Origin: Ulota crispa
Lineage: Eukaryota; Streptophyta; Bryopsida; Orthotrichales; Orthotrichaceae
Assembly: GCA_963920765.1 (NCBI GenBank)
Contig: OY987251.1
Span: 12,465,219 to 12,529,218, forward strand
Reading direction: 5' to 3'
Length of the DNA: 64,000 nt
Shown: in pieces, positions 48,741 through 59,595 of the stretch
Layout: each line of letters starts with the position of its first letter
Numbering within the stretch: the first letter of the stretch is position 1
Notes under the pieces: model-generated
Told to the model about the DNA's origin: nothing
The model's input: only the letters and a program-made list of their open reading frames with translations
Databases searched by the model: none
Translations under genes and position numbers: made by a program

Positions 48741-48911
48741 CTTGTACTATAGAACATTTTTACAAAATCTCTTGCAAAAATGTAACATACTCATGTATAG
48801 TTCTATGTCAACCACATATTTTATAGTCTTTTTGGATTTTGATTTTCAGTTTGTATATCTTGGAGTTCTACTTCAATTGTTTGGATCTTTTTTTAATTAT
48901 ATCTTATATTA

Positions 48912-49100
48912 GGGGGTTTCAATTATGGCATTTTGCACCAAAATCGTTCATGTGAATGAGATTTGTGAAAAATGTGGGGCGTTCATGGAGTAAACAAGCC
49001 ATAACAACCTCCCGGAGGTTGTCATAGCGTATTCATTGGTGAACAAGTTTTTGTTCACGACCAAACATTCATTATTTTTTTGAAATATATGAAACCCCCC
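48912..49100. mobile_element. 189-bp MITE, GGGGGTTTCA ends, TA target, copy 1 (complete)
   Basis: TA at 48910-48911 and 49101-49102 flanks GGGGGTTTCAATTATGG and ATATATGAAACCCCCC. A central hairpin ACAACCTCCCGGAGGTTGT lies at 49008-49026. The same sequence, inverted, forms the shell around the LTR retrotransposon at 51007-61772. The TA target suggests a Tc1/mariner-type mobiliser, though this is uncertain. Confidence 0.85.
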
Positions 49101-49556
49101 TATTATACAATTGGTGTTTCTAAGTGCTCTAGTTCATCTTTTAGAGATTGCATTTTTACATTTTTTTAGACATGAGAAATTAGCCAACTTCTATTTTTCT
49201 TTTTGTAATATTCATTTTTCTTTTTGTAATATTCATTTTTCTTTCAAATCATTCAAGGAGTGGTAAAGTTTAGTAGAATTTTATTTTCCTTGACACTCAA
49301 ATGGACCACGTATTAAGCCCTTTTTTTTCTTGAAATTTTATACGTTTATTTATTTTGAATTATTGATTAAATTTTTTCATTTAACATATTGAAGCTTTGA
49401 AATATCAAATTTAAAGAATCCATGTTTTGAAAGCTTAATTATTTTGTCTAACAAGAGAGCTAATGCAACTCTTCACTTTAAATTTGGAAAAATTTATATT
49501 GGGAGGAAGTATGTTTTTTTAAATATGGAAATTTGGCATGATTGTCTCTTTAATCT

Positions 49557-49640
49557 TTAACCCCTAAAGGACCACTTGTTCCTACGGGAGACAAGTGGGA
49601 CTTTGGGCAGGGTCAAGCTACTACAATTTTTTACCAAATC
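49557..49640. mobile_element. Single TTAA|CCCCTAAAGGACCAC end, piggyBac-like
   Basis: TTAA at 49557-49560 is followed by CCCCTAAAGGACCACTTGTT, close to the ends of the other TTAA elements. A short internal palindrome (ACTTGTTCC…GGGAGACAAGT) follows. No matching right end was found with confidence; TTAACCCTTAAAG at 50811 is in the same orientation. Confidence 0.4.
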
Positions 49641-50093
49641 TTACAATTTTTTCTTAGGAGGTAGAGTTTTGCAAGGGCTACGTGGGAGAATAATTTTTAT
49701 TGAATTCAAATTTACGGTTTAAAAGTTATAAAGGTAAACATGTGAATTTTAGTTTGAGGGGTAGCTTAGGCATGCCAAATTCCTTTGACTTTTCAAAGGA
49801 GCAAGCAAAGTGGGCAACTTTGCCAAAAATGGGGCAGAGGGTTGCAAAATGGGTTCTTTTATTGATAGGGTAGGAGTCAAGAAAAAGAACAACTATTACT
49901 CTCATGAAATCCAAATTTGAAGACCACATGGAACAAGAGCCTTAGTTGTAGGACCAAGTGGAGTGGTGGCCCGCATGGATTACAGCAGAAATTTCAATAA
50001 CAAAAATTAAAAAATTGAATAATAAAAAAAAGTATGTGGAGGCGGCCCCACAAAACTTGGCCTCTAGAGCCGGTTTGGCAGGCTAGCCCCTAA

Positions 50094-50622
50094 GGGCATC
50101 TTCAATGCATTTAATGGGAATGGGGCGGAGCCGAGGACGGAGAAACACAGCTATTTTTTGACTTGTGTATAATTAGAATATGAGATTACTATCATTGGAA
50201 GCATATACGAAAACTCGTTAAACAAATAAAATGACATATGGTATTGGAAATTGGACAATCAAACTAATGCCCATTGAAAAAATAGCTAAAAGATAAACAA
50301 CACGGCAAATTGTGCCTAATAAATAATAATGAGATAAACTGATAGTGGCACTTCAAATTTTCAGAATTTGGAGTGCCACTATCTCATTTTTCTTTATTAG
50401 GCATGGTTTGACGTGTTGTTTATCTTTTAGCTATTTTTTCAATGGGCATTAATTTGATTGTCCAATTTCCAATATCATATGTCATTTTATTTGTTTAACA
50501 AGTTTTTGTATATGCTTCCAATGATAGTAATCTCATATTCTAATTATATACTAGTCAAAAAATAGTAGTGTTTTCCCATCCCCGGCCCCGCTCCATTCCC
50601 ATTGAATGCATTGAAGATGCCC
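50094..50622. mobile_element. 529-bp foldback, PIF/Harbinger-like (TAA target)
   Basis: TAA at 50091-50093 and 50623-50625 flanks GGGCATCTTCAATGCATT and its complement. The arms extend about 250 bp each (shared TAGCTATTTTTTCAATGGGC near the inner part) to a centre at about 50360, where GATAGTGGCACTTC and complement form the tip. The whole element would fold into one long hairpin. It is noncoding. Confidence 0.9.
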
Positions 50623-51081
50623 TAAGAGCTGGCCTTGTGCATTGCCGTTGGAGTGGCCATGGGAGCTGCCCTGGAGTGGTCTCGGGGTGGCTTACCTAAG
50701 GCCCCATTTTGGCTTTTTTTTATAAGTTTTTAATTTAAATTTGAATTATAATTTTAAATTTTGTAACATACCGTTAGTATTGTATGTAGTTTGGAATAAT
50801 AGTAAACTTTAACCCTTAAAGTTCCATTTTCCTTACAAAGGGAAAATTTCATGGATATCCCTGAAGTTTGTCACAATTTCATAGACACCCCTATTTTTTC
50901 AGAAATTTCACAAATATCCTTGGACCAAAATTTTAAGGTCTTTGCTTTGTTGTGCATGCCACTTCTTTTTTCCTTTGTGTACACTGATAACAAAAAAGAA
51001 ATAATAGGGGGTTTCATATATCTCAAAAAACAATGAATGAATGGTCATGAACGAGTTTTCATTCATCAGAGACTACACCGT

Positions 51082-53243
51082 TGTCGGGTTGAGAGGAGCG
51101 CGCCTTGGAAACACGCAGGGTGTCTTGCTGCGATCGTGCGTTGCCGACTAAAATCGTCTTCAATCTTGATCTTCTCTTCAAATTTTTAGTCTTCAGTTTT
51201 CTATTGACCTATCATGTGGCTGGCTCTAAGAGTATAAGGGTCAAGGTAGGGATAAGAGCCCACTAGATACGAGACGGGTAGATCGGGACAGCAGACACGA
51301 GCTGCCGTCCGTATGACGGGATCCTAAAATCAAATTCACGATCTGCTGGCCAAAACTCCAAATCGTGAAAACAGAGCAAGTCTCGACCATGTAGGTGATC
51401 AATCCCACTTTGTCACCACGACAATAAATAGGGTTAAGTTTGGTTTAACCCAAACTGCCCGCAACAAGGTTTACAAAACAGAATAGAAATGAACTGACAA
51501 ACAAGCCTCCAAAACCAGCTAGGAATAACAAAGCCACATCCTACACATACATAAAAAAATAAACCCAAAACATTCCTTTTGAAATCTTCATATCTTCAGA
51601 TCTTCAAGTCTTTATGTCTTCAAGTCTTCAAATCTTCATGTTTTGATAAAAACAATGGGGAAAATCACAAATAACAAGTCCTAGAAAAGCAGCGACATTC
51701 TATCTAGTGCCACAGATGGCTCAAAGATTCAAATGCTAAATATAATAGCAATTTGAAAAGTTCTTCTAATCTTCTAACATTCCTCCAAATTTCAACTCAA
51801 TCTAAGATACTGTCTAAAAGTTATGTGGGTTCAAAGTAGAGGCCCTTCTTCCTCCTTACAAACTAAACACTGCTTCTATAAACCTCTATAACTTTTGTTC
51901 TATACATCACCCATAAAAATGTGATATCAGTTTAGAAAAATGATATCACTGGCTACAACCCGTAAAATTTTCACTTCAAAATAAAACTCTGTCCAAAAGC
52001 TCTAGTCAATCAAAGTGTGGGTCTCAATTTTTTAGAGAGCACCCAAACCCCCAACTTCTACCCACTATAACTTCTTCAATAAAACTTCAAATGAAATGAT
52101 TAAAGACAATTCGAAAAGCTATGACAACAAACTACCACTCCTAAGGATCTGAAAAGAAAATTTCATACTGTCCAAAAGTTGTAGCTCTTCAAAGTCTCGG
52201 CCTTCTCATAACAAAAGGGCAGCCACCTCCAAACCTTTACACTTCCATAACTTTCTCGTCCAAGCTTCAAACCTCAAGTTTAAGGACTTTCTAGAAAGCC
52301 AATACTAAGATAAACACTCCCTCTAAATCTTGTTGAAAAATGATATACAAATCATAAGTCATGGCTTGTCGAAGTCTCAGCCTTTCTTCATAGTTTGGCT
52401 TTTTGACTCTAAAATTCAAATACTCATAACTTTTGCATCACAACTCCAAATCAAACTTGCAAACTCATTTTGGAAAGGTAATCACACAAGAAAAAACCTC
52501 CTCAAATTTCAATTCAAAATCATGTATACACAAAAAAAAATCTCACATCAAAGTTTTGGGATTTTTTTTCCCTTCTTCCCACTAACATTCATACCTCCCT
52601 CCAACAAGCAAAGAATCTTTTTTTTCCATAATTTCGACCCTATCTAAGGTAGGGAGGTGGGGCACATCAGCCCATGCTCCTCCTTATCCTAACTCCACCA
52701 TAGATGCCAAATTTTTTTTCTTTTCACACCTTTCCCATTGACTTCTAAATCCTTAGTATTTTTATTCAAACAAAAGCAAAATATATGAGCCTTCCAAAAT
52801 ATCTAGATAAACATATGAAAATGATTAAATTACAAAATAAACACCATCGTAAAGTAGCCACGTGCCCTTGCGAGCATATAATAGCGTTAAACGCTTGTCT
52901 TCAGTTGCCAAGTCGTGGACTTGGTTGGCTGGAGAAGCGGTCGTCTCTGGCCGCCCGCCGGTCCGGGTTCGAATCCCATCGAACTCGTCGAGCGGTGATG
53001 GCGGCTCACGGCTTGGCAGCTAGTGAGGCAGGAAATTGGCCCAGCCAACCCGCTACCTACCCTCCTGAGCTATGCATGTGACAAGACGGCGCAGCGCATT
53101 GGAATCTATGGCCGCTGCGCTGTCACCAAACCGTGGTCATCACCACGACTACCTTTTTTGCCTCAACTGTTGATTTATTGAAATCAACACAAACATAAAT
53201 AAATAACAAGTATTTACATGATGGAGAAATCTCCATCAAGACA
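51082..53243 (-). repeat. LTR (3' LTR of the minus-strand element)
   Basis: It starts TGTCGGGTTGAG and ends AAGACA on the plus strand (TG…CA). It matches the other LTR at a constant offset of 8414 bases with no difference noticed up to about 53213. In the last ~30 bases five transitions are seen. A TGATGGAGA…TCTCCATCA palindrome lies at the end. Confidence 0.93.
52905..53160 (+). ncRNA. tRNA-like, SINE-like block inside the LTR
   Basis: A GC-rich island inside an AT-rich LTR contains GGTTCGAATCC, a perfect Pol III B-box (52969-52979), preceded about 40-50 bases upstream by TTGGCTGGAGAAGC, an A-box-like phrase. It ends in CCTTTTTTG near 53150. The tRNA fold is imperfect (the T-arm stem has only three clear pairs), so this is not a working tRNA. 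It looks like the tRNA-derived head and body of a SINE, antisense to the retrotransposon. Confidence 0.45.
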
Positions 53244-53253
53244 TGTGCCCTCA

Positions 53254-54618
53254 CTAAACCTGCACATCCTTTGGTATGTGCCAAAGTTGCTCATCATGAA
53301 TATCTTGGTTGTCTTCTGCATCTTCCGAATCTTTGTCTCTATCTTCAGCTCTTTCGTGGCTTCCTACCTCTTGAGGGTCAAAAATTTCCTCAAGGTCTTC
53401 ATGATGAAATCTTCCACTCCTTCGAAAAGCTTTGATTTGTTTACCAGCAATAGGCACGCGCAGAGAAGTCCCATCCAATTTCCTAAGTGAATAAATGCCG
53501 TTGATGTGCACTTTCATCATAATATAGGATCCAAACCATCTCTTAGCAAATTTGCGCACCGTACTATGCTGATGCTCCAATATACTGTCAAATACAAGGA
53601 CCCAATCACCCTCTCTGATCTGCTTGGTTCTTAATCTGTGTGTCTTGTCGAATCGCTCTTTATTGCTGAGCCTCGCTGTCTTCATCTTCTCCAATGCAAT
53701 ATCAAGGTCGCTTGACAACCTTCCAAGCTACTGAATGCAAAGTTCCAACAGTCTTTCTCTGCTTATACCGTCCTCCCATGAAAGAAACACCCATGTGGAA
53801 ATATCCTCTTCCGCCGGCATAATCGGTTTCTGCCCATACACAAGTTCGACAGGCATGTAACCAGTAACTGTACTGTGCGTAGTTCTGTCGGCCCACAAAG
53901 CAAATGGTAATAGCTTTGGCCACATATTTGGTTTGCCTTTACAAGCTTTAACCAAAGCATGAATGATTGGAGGATGCCCTCTCTCAATCTTGCCATTAAC
54001 CTCAGGGTTGTAAGCCGTCGTCAGCTTCAACTGCACACCATAACGTTTGAAGAACTCTTTGGCCTCAGTGGCATTTAGTTCTTCTCTGTCAGCTCTCATT
54101 CGGCCAATGCTGCCATAACAACTGAAGATGTCTTCGAGTATAAATCGGCATACATTTTCGGTAGCCTTAGTCCTCAAGGCTCTGCCTTCAACGAAGATTG
54201 AGAGCTCTTCTCGTGCCAAAACAAGGTACTTCATTTCCCACATAGCATTTGGCATGGCTACCAAATCTATCATCCACTGAAAATGGATCGCTAGAGGGTA
54301 AATATGATGTAACTCATCTCTGTGGCGCACCTTAGATTGCAGTTGGCACACCACACAAGAAACTACAAACTCTTCAACGTCTTTGTAAAGTCCTTTCCAC
54401 CAATACCTCTCCTTGATTTTTGTGTAAGTGGCCCATACACCTCTGTGACCTGCCCAAAGAGTATCATGGAACTCCTTGAGAACTTCAGCTTTGGTCTTAA
54501 AGTCCCCCACCACTCTCAATGGTACTTCATCAGCTCTTTTTGCCCTCTTCCACAGAAAGCCTTCTCTCAAAAGATATTTATAGGATTGATGTCTGATGTC
54601 TTTGAATGTTTTGTCTGT
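53254..54618 (-). pseudogene. Integrase region of the LTR retrotransposon
   Basis: One reading frame from 54618 to 53254 with one in-frame TAG at 53725-53727. The zinc-binding H-H-C-C region is visible (WAGHRGVW…SCVVCQ), followed by the catalytic core (IHFQWMIDLVAMP, RADREE, TTAYNPEVNGKIERGH) and a C-terminal GPY/F-like module (FAKRWFGSYIM). The in-frame stop sits where related proteins have Gln (CIQ-stop-LGR), consistent with CAG to TAG. Confidence 0.88.
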
Positions 54619-56841
54619 CTAACCTTCTTGCAGCTTCATTGTGCTCAAATATAGCCCAATGTTTCTCAATTTTTCTTCATAGAGCTCAGCTTTGAATGGC
54701 AAAGCATCGATGGATGAGCTCTCAGCATCTATCGTCATCACATAGCCTCTATGCAATAAATCTTCGACATCTTCGTGGCCCATCATCTCATCTTCATTAG
54801 AATACCTTGCTCTAGACAACATATCGGCAACATAATTCTTTTTGTCTTTAATATGTACTAGAACCGGATTCATAGATTTGATGTAGGCGATCCATCGAAG
54901 CATTGCAATGTCTAGTGAAGAACAATTTGCTATCATCCCTAACAAAGGTAAGCAATCAGTCTCCAGTACCACCTCTGCTCCAATAAGGTAGTTTTCGTCT
55001 GCCTTCAGGGTTGTAAGAGCACCCCATAGTTCTCTTTTCACTTTTGGATATGCTCTCTGACGCTCTGTCAAGATCCTTGCTCCAAATCGAATAGCAAATC
55101 TTTTGCCTTCCTCATCATCTTGTCCAATATCCCAACCTATGGCAATTGGACTTGTGTCAACAGTCACAATCACCGGCATCTTGCAATCATAGTTCACTTG
55201 CTTGAGAATTGGTGGCGACTCCAAAATTCTCTTCAACTCTTCTATAGCCAAATTTTGCTGATTTTCCGAAATGAATTTGGTTTTCTTACGCAATAATTTG
55301 TAGAGAGGCTCTGATATATGAGCAAAATGAAGAATCCATATGTGATAGAAGACACAAGCTCCAAGAAACCTCCTTACTTCGGTGATATTGCTACAGGCTT
55401 TCATTCTTCCAATAGCATCAACCTTTTCAGGGTTAGATTTTCTTCCACAAGAGCCACACAAGTGCCCAACCACCAGAATTTCATTCATCCCAAACTTTGA
55501 CTTATCAATGGATAGAGTCAAATTCACCTCCTCAAGTCTGCCCAAGATTTGAGCCACGTCATGGATATGGTTGCTCACAAAGGCTCGGCAACCATCACTC
55601 TGAACCGTCAAGTTTCTTTGATTTTTCTCGCATCCTTTTATTGGGAAATCATCCACAAAAGGTATGATTTTTTCTAGCACAAAGTCTTTTAGAATTTGAT
55701 TCATAGCGCTTTGCATGTGTGCCACTGAATTAGTAGCGCCTTGAGGCAATGTGCACATACGCACCAATCCAAGAGGAGTCTTCATGGTCGTCAAATTCCT
55801 GCTTTGAGCAGCAAATTAGAATTGATCATAACCAGAGTATAGATCTCCAATAGAATAGATTACATGTTTAGCAAATGCCTCCGCCACTTCGTCAACAACA
55901 GGACCTGATCCTTTGTTTCTGATTGTAACTTTGTTTACAGGCTGCATATCTTGGATGAACCTTAATGCTCCTGACTTCTTTGGCACAGTAAACCAACAGT
56001 TTGAATATGGGGCCATTAAAGGCTCTAGTATGCATATGCACGTCTTTTCTTTGAGCAACTCCACTAACTTTAGCAGTAGAGCTCTAGGCACAGGAATAGA
56101 CTTCAAATCCCATGGTATATGTGGTACCGTGAATATGACCATTGGTACTACAACACTTGGCTGCACACACCCAATCTCATCTGAAGAAGAAGCAAAAGCC
56201 TTTCCATGCATCAAAAGCATGTCTTGAAATTTCTTTTTCTCTGGCTCAGTCAGGAAATCATCTCCTCCAATCTTGAGGTTAGTTAGAATCTCTTTGGTGA
56301 ATTTGTGTCCAATTCTCCTTGACTCTCTCAAACTTGGCTCTTTTTCAGCTTGTTTGATGTGATTATCAGTGTCAAATGGTAGCTGAGTAGCCACTGGCTT
56401 CACCTTCTTGTTCATAGTCTTGTATTTGGTGTGTACTGCAGCTTCAGGTCTATGTCCATCAATGTTGGAAGAACACAGCTTTGTCATTGTTATGTAAATC
56501 TCATGATGCATTGCAGCTGTATGGACATCAATAAGACAATGAGTAATCGCCTCTGCATCTTCATTTGTCTTCAAATCTTACAAAGTATGCAAGATATCAT
56601 CTGGTATGCCACTTTCTTCATACACACCAGTAATGCTCTCATCTTCTTCAAGAACCTTTATTTTTTTTAGGTTTTTCTCCTTTTTTTTGATAAATCTTCT
56701 ATACACATGGTCCAAGTCTGTGGCATCTATGAAACTTGCAAATCCACACTTTGTCACGCTCAAAAATCCACACTTGAAAATAGTATGTATATTGGGAAAT
56801 TCTCTAGTATTGATATCCTTGGCACCCGTGGATTCCCACAT
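54619..56841 (-). pseudogene. Reverse transcriptase / RNase H region of the LTR retrotransposon
   Basis: A single frame (56841 to 54619) interrupted by TAA at 56575-56577 and TAA at 55813-55815, and ended by TAG at 54616-54618. RT motifs are FTVPKKSGALRFIQD, DLYSGYDQF, TPLGLVRMCTLPQGATNSVA and FVDD near 55650. An RNase H domain follows (VTVDTSPIAIGWDIGQ, LETDCLPLLGMI, YVADMLSR). The second TAA falls inside a conserved RT block, and the frame continues correctly after it. Confidence 0.88.
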
Positions 56842-56855
56842 CCCACGTGTGCCCT

Positions 56856-57761
56856 CTAGAAATCCGGAAAATTTAGAAAAGTTGGCAAAGATACTTCTCT
56901 GAGTTGCATTCGATGCCTCTCATTGTCAACTCTCACAGTTAAGAACTGTACTGACTTCTTCCCATCTATACTTCGAATTCGAGCATAGTGAGATTGATCA
57001 TCCAACACTTTGGTTTCCATGCGTGAAGTAGTGATGAAAGGTTGGCTCAGAAGCAATGGATATGCCCCAGTATTCTGAACAAAAAAATTCTGCTCAACCT
57101 CCACGACTCCAATCTTTGCTGGCACTGAAGGACAAGCTCTATACAATGAACTGCTTCCATTGTTAGCTGCTCTCATCATCCAGCCATGGTCTGTGTCAAT
57201 TGGCCATTTGCCTTTCTTATAGGTCTTGCGAGATATGATGTTAATCTCTGAACCATGATCTACAAAGGCCAAAACATACTCATCCATCCCATCAAGCTTC
57301 ACTCTTGTCTCAGTGGTGGCTCTAGCCCAATACGGTTGCTGAAACTCAATCTCGACATTATGAGGTCCATCAGTAGAATGATCACAAGTGAACTCAAAGC
57401 TCTTAGCTTCAACTTTTGATACTCCATCATCAGATGTCTGAACCTTTGCCTCATTAGCCTTTCCATTTGAGCGGTGCACCCTCTCTGGCTCTTTTCTTAC
57501 CACCTTTGTGAGTGTAACTTCACTACAGTGAGCCTCATGGTCTCCTATCATAGCAAAAACTTCGCCAATCTCAATCTCTTCATCGATGGTCATGTGAGTG
57601 TCCAAAGCACTCACCATCACAGTCTCTGCTGTCATCTGTCTCTTTTGCTTGATGATGTTGATGATCAGCTCATGGAAGTCTTTCTTGGCTATGCCAAATG
57701 CTTCCCTCAATGTAAACTCGATCTTAGCATCCAAGATCCTCTCTTCCAATACTCCTTTCAT
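56856..57761 (-). pseudogene. Aspartic protease region of the LTR retrotransposon
   Basis: This lies in the same frame as gag, separated from it by one TAG (57792-57794), and is frameshifted relative to the RT frame near 56845. The protease-like segment reads FVDHGSEINIIS, then a Gly-rich strand and LLLSQPFI. The active-site triad is D-H-G rather than the usual D-T/S-G; whether that is normal for this lineage or damage cannot be decided here. Confidence 0.75.
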
Positions 57762-57794
57762 GTCAATGGAAGTCTCAATATCGGACTGGAGCTT

Positions 57795-59595
57795 CTAAGC
57801 ATGGTTCTTTCCCTTTGGCTTGCTAGAATCCTCTTTTTCATGGCCTCTTCCGCTACCGCTAGACTGCCCCCAGTCTCTATCAGGAAGCAAATCATCCTCA
57901 GGGTGCACAAAGCTTGGATTTTGTATCTTCGAGCGCGTTTGTATTCTGCGCTTTGACTCATTTGCAGAAACTTTCTGCGCTTGAGCCCTCTTCTTTGATG
58001 AAAGCTCTTCACCATCTTCAGCTTCAATTTTCCTACGCTTCTCTTCAACTGAGGCCTCATAGTGATCAACGTTGACTTGATCTCTCTCCAAAAATGCTTT
58101 GATGCTGCTTGCATCAACCAGGTCTTCCCATCCAGTTACATTTCTGATGGCTTGAGCTCCTCGTTTCATCAGTGTGGCTCTTTGAGCGGATGAAGCTCCA
58201 ATTGAGTGCTGATCTACTTCAATGTGGTATGAATCAGCCTCACGTACATATATGGAACTAGATCGTCTCATCTTTCCTTCCATAGGTTTCTTCATCCCTC
58301 CTCTGCCTAAGTTGGTCTTCAATGGTGTTTTTGTGGATGAATCATGAAGCTTGCCGTCAATGAATTCAACAATGCCATCTTTCAAGGCTTTGTCGCACTT
58401 TGTGCAGTCTCGAAGGCGATGCTTGCCATCTTGCTTGCTCTTGTCACACCATATACATCTCCAAGGAAGTGTCCTCCCTCCATCAGATGGCTGTGACGAA
58501 GAAAAAGAGCCAGATGCCTGAAACTTCCTCAACTCAATAAACTCCACCTTCAGCTCTTTGAAACTCTTGATGAATTCTTTAAGAGCATTACCTTCGTGAG
58601 TTTTGGTGGCGTTCAAGATAGACCCTAGAGTTATTGATGATGATGGTGCAAAAGATACTTTGGGACTTTTTGGAGTTGAAATTGGATTAATGTCTACTCC
58701 TGCTCCAAATCCTCTTGACCTCACACGTTGCTGTTTGGCCAATAAGGTCACCGTCTCTTCTACCCTCCTCCAATCGGTGGTAAAACCACTTTCTGTGGTA
58801 TGATCTCCAAGAAGTAGAAGAAGTCTATCCTCTAATGCAGCATCAACTGCTTGAAGGAAAAGCTCTGCCTTCCTGATGTTGAGGAAGCGTCTCTCAATCA
58901 TGGGTAACTGAGAAAACTTCTTCTCAAAGGCCTTCAGCAACTCATGAACACTCATGTTGTCTCCTGGCGCTGTTCCACCCATTCTAGAAAAGATCTCTTG
59001 ATCATCCTTTCTGTGTCCTTGTCAAAGTACTCGTTACGTAGACGCTCAACAAAGGCAATCCAAGTGTGAACTCCTTTGCAGATCTTTCGCACACGGTCAC
59101 AAATGTCAAGCACAAGTGCCATATCAACGGTAGCTATCATTCAATTCTCATCAACTTGATGCACCTCCATCTTGCGAACATAGTCTCGTAAAAACTTGGT
59201 TATATTCTTGTCGTCAAAGCTACCACTCTTCACAACAACAGCTTTCAACGCCTTGGTGGCCACTTGACCACCCTGATTGGCTCAATGTTGTTTCATAAAT
59301 ATGGCCAATGCTCCTAAGAAATCCTCCATTGGCATCTGGAGTCCACCAACACTTCTAGTAGAGGCGCTTGGAACCTCTTGAGGCAAATCAGCTCCACTGG
59401 CACCACCGGTATTGGCGCCAAAAGCCTCGTTACTGTCTCCCATATCAATAAGCGCAATAATCGTCCTAAAGCTCTTCTAGTGAAAGCACACCAAATGTCG
59501 GGTTGAGAGGAGCGCGCCTTGGAAACACGCAGGGTGTCTTGCTGCGATCGTGCGTTGCCGACTAAAATCGTCTTCAATCTTGATCTTCTCTTCAA
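57795..59595 (-). pseudogene. Gag region of the LTR retrotransposon, frameshifted
   Basis: The main frame is 58982-57795. The N-terminal continuation is in another frame (59140-58952; ICKGVHTWIAFVERLRNEYF), and further upstream 59595-59314. It contains a Cys/His cluster CIWCDKSKQDGKHRLRDCTKC resembling a nucleic-acid-binding knuckle, and a Lys/Arg-rich tail. The frameshift is near 58960. No intact start-to-stop frame remains. Confidence 0.75.

Noticed and set aside
52914..52990. Functional tRNA gene
   Set aside because: The B-box is perfect, but the T-arm and acceptor stems do not pair properly and no anticodon arm is convincing.
52330..53081. Two open frames (105 and 98 codons) repeated exactly at 60744-61495
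   Set aside because: Identity is due to the paired LTRs. The frames lie antisense to the element and include the tRNA-like block, so they are not genes.
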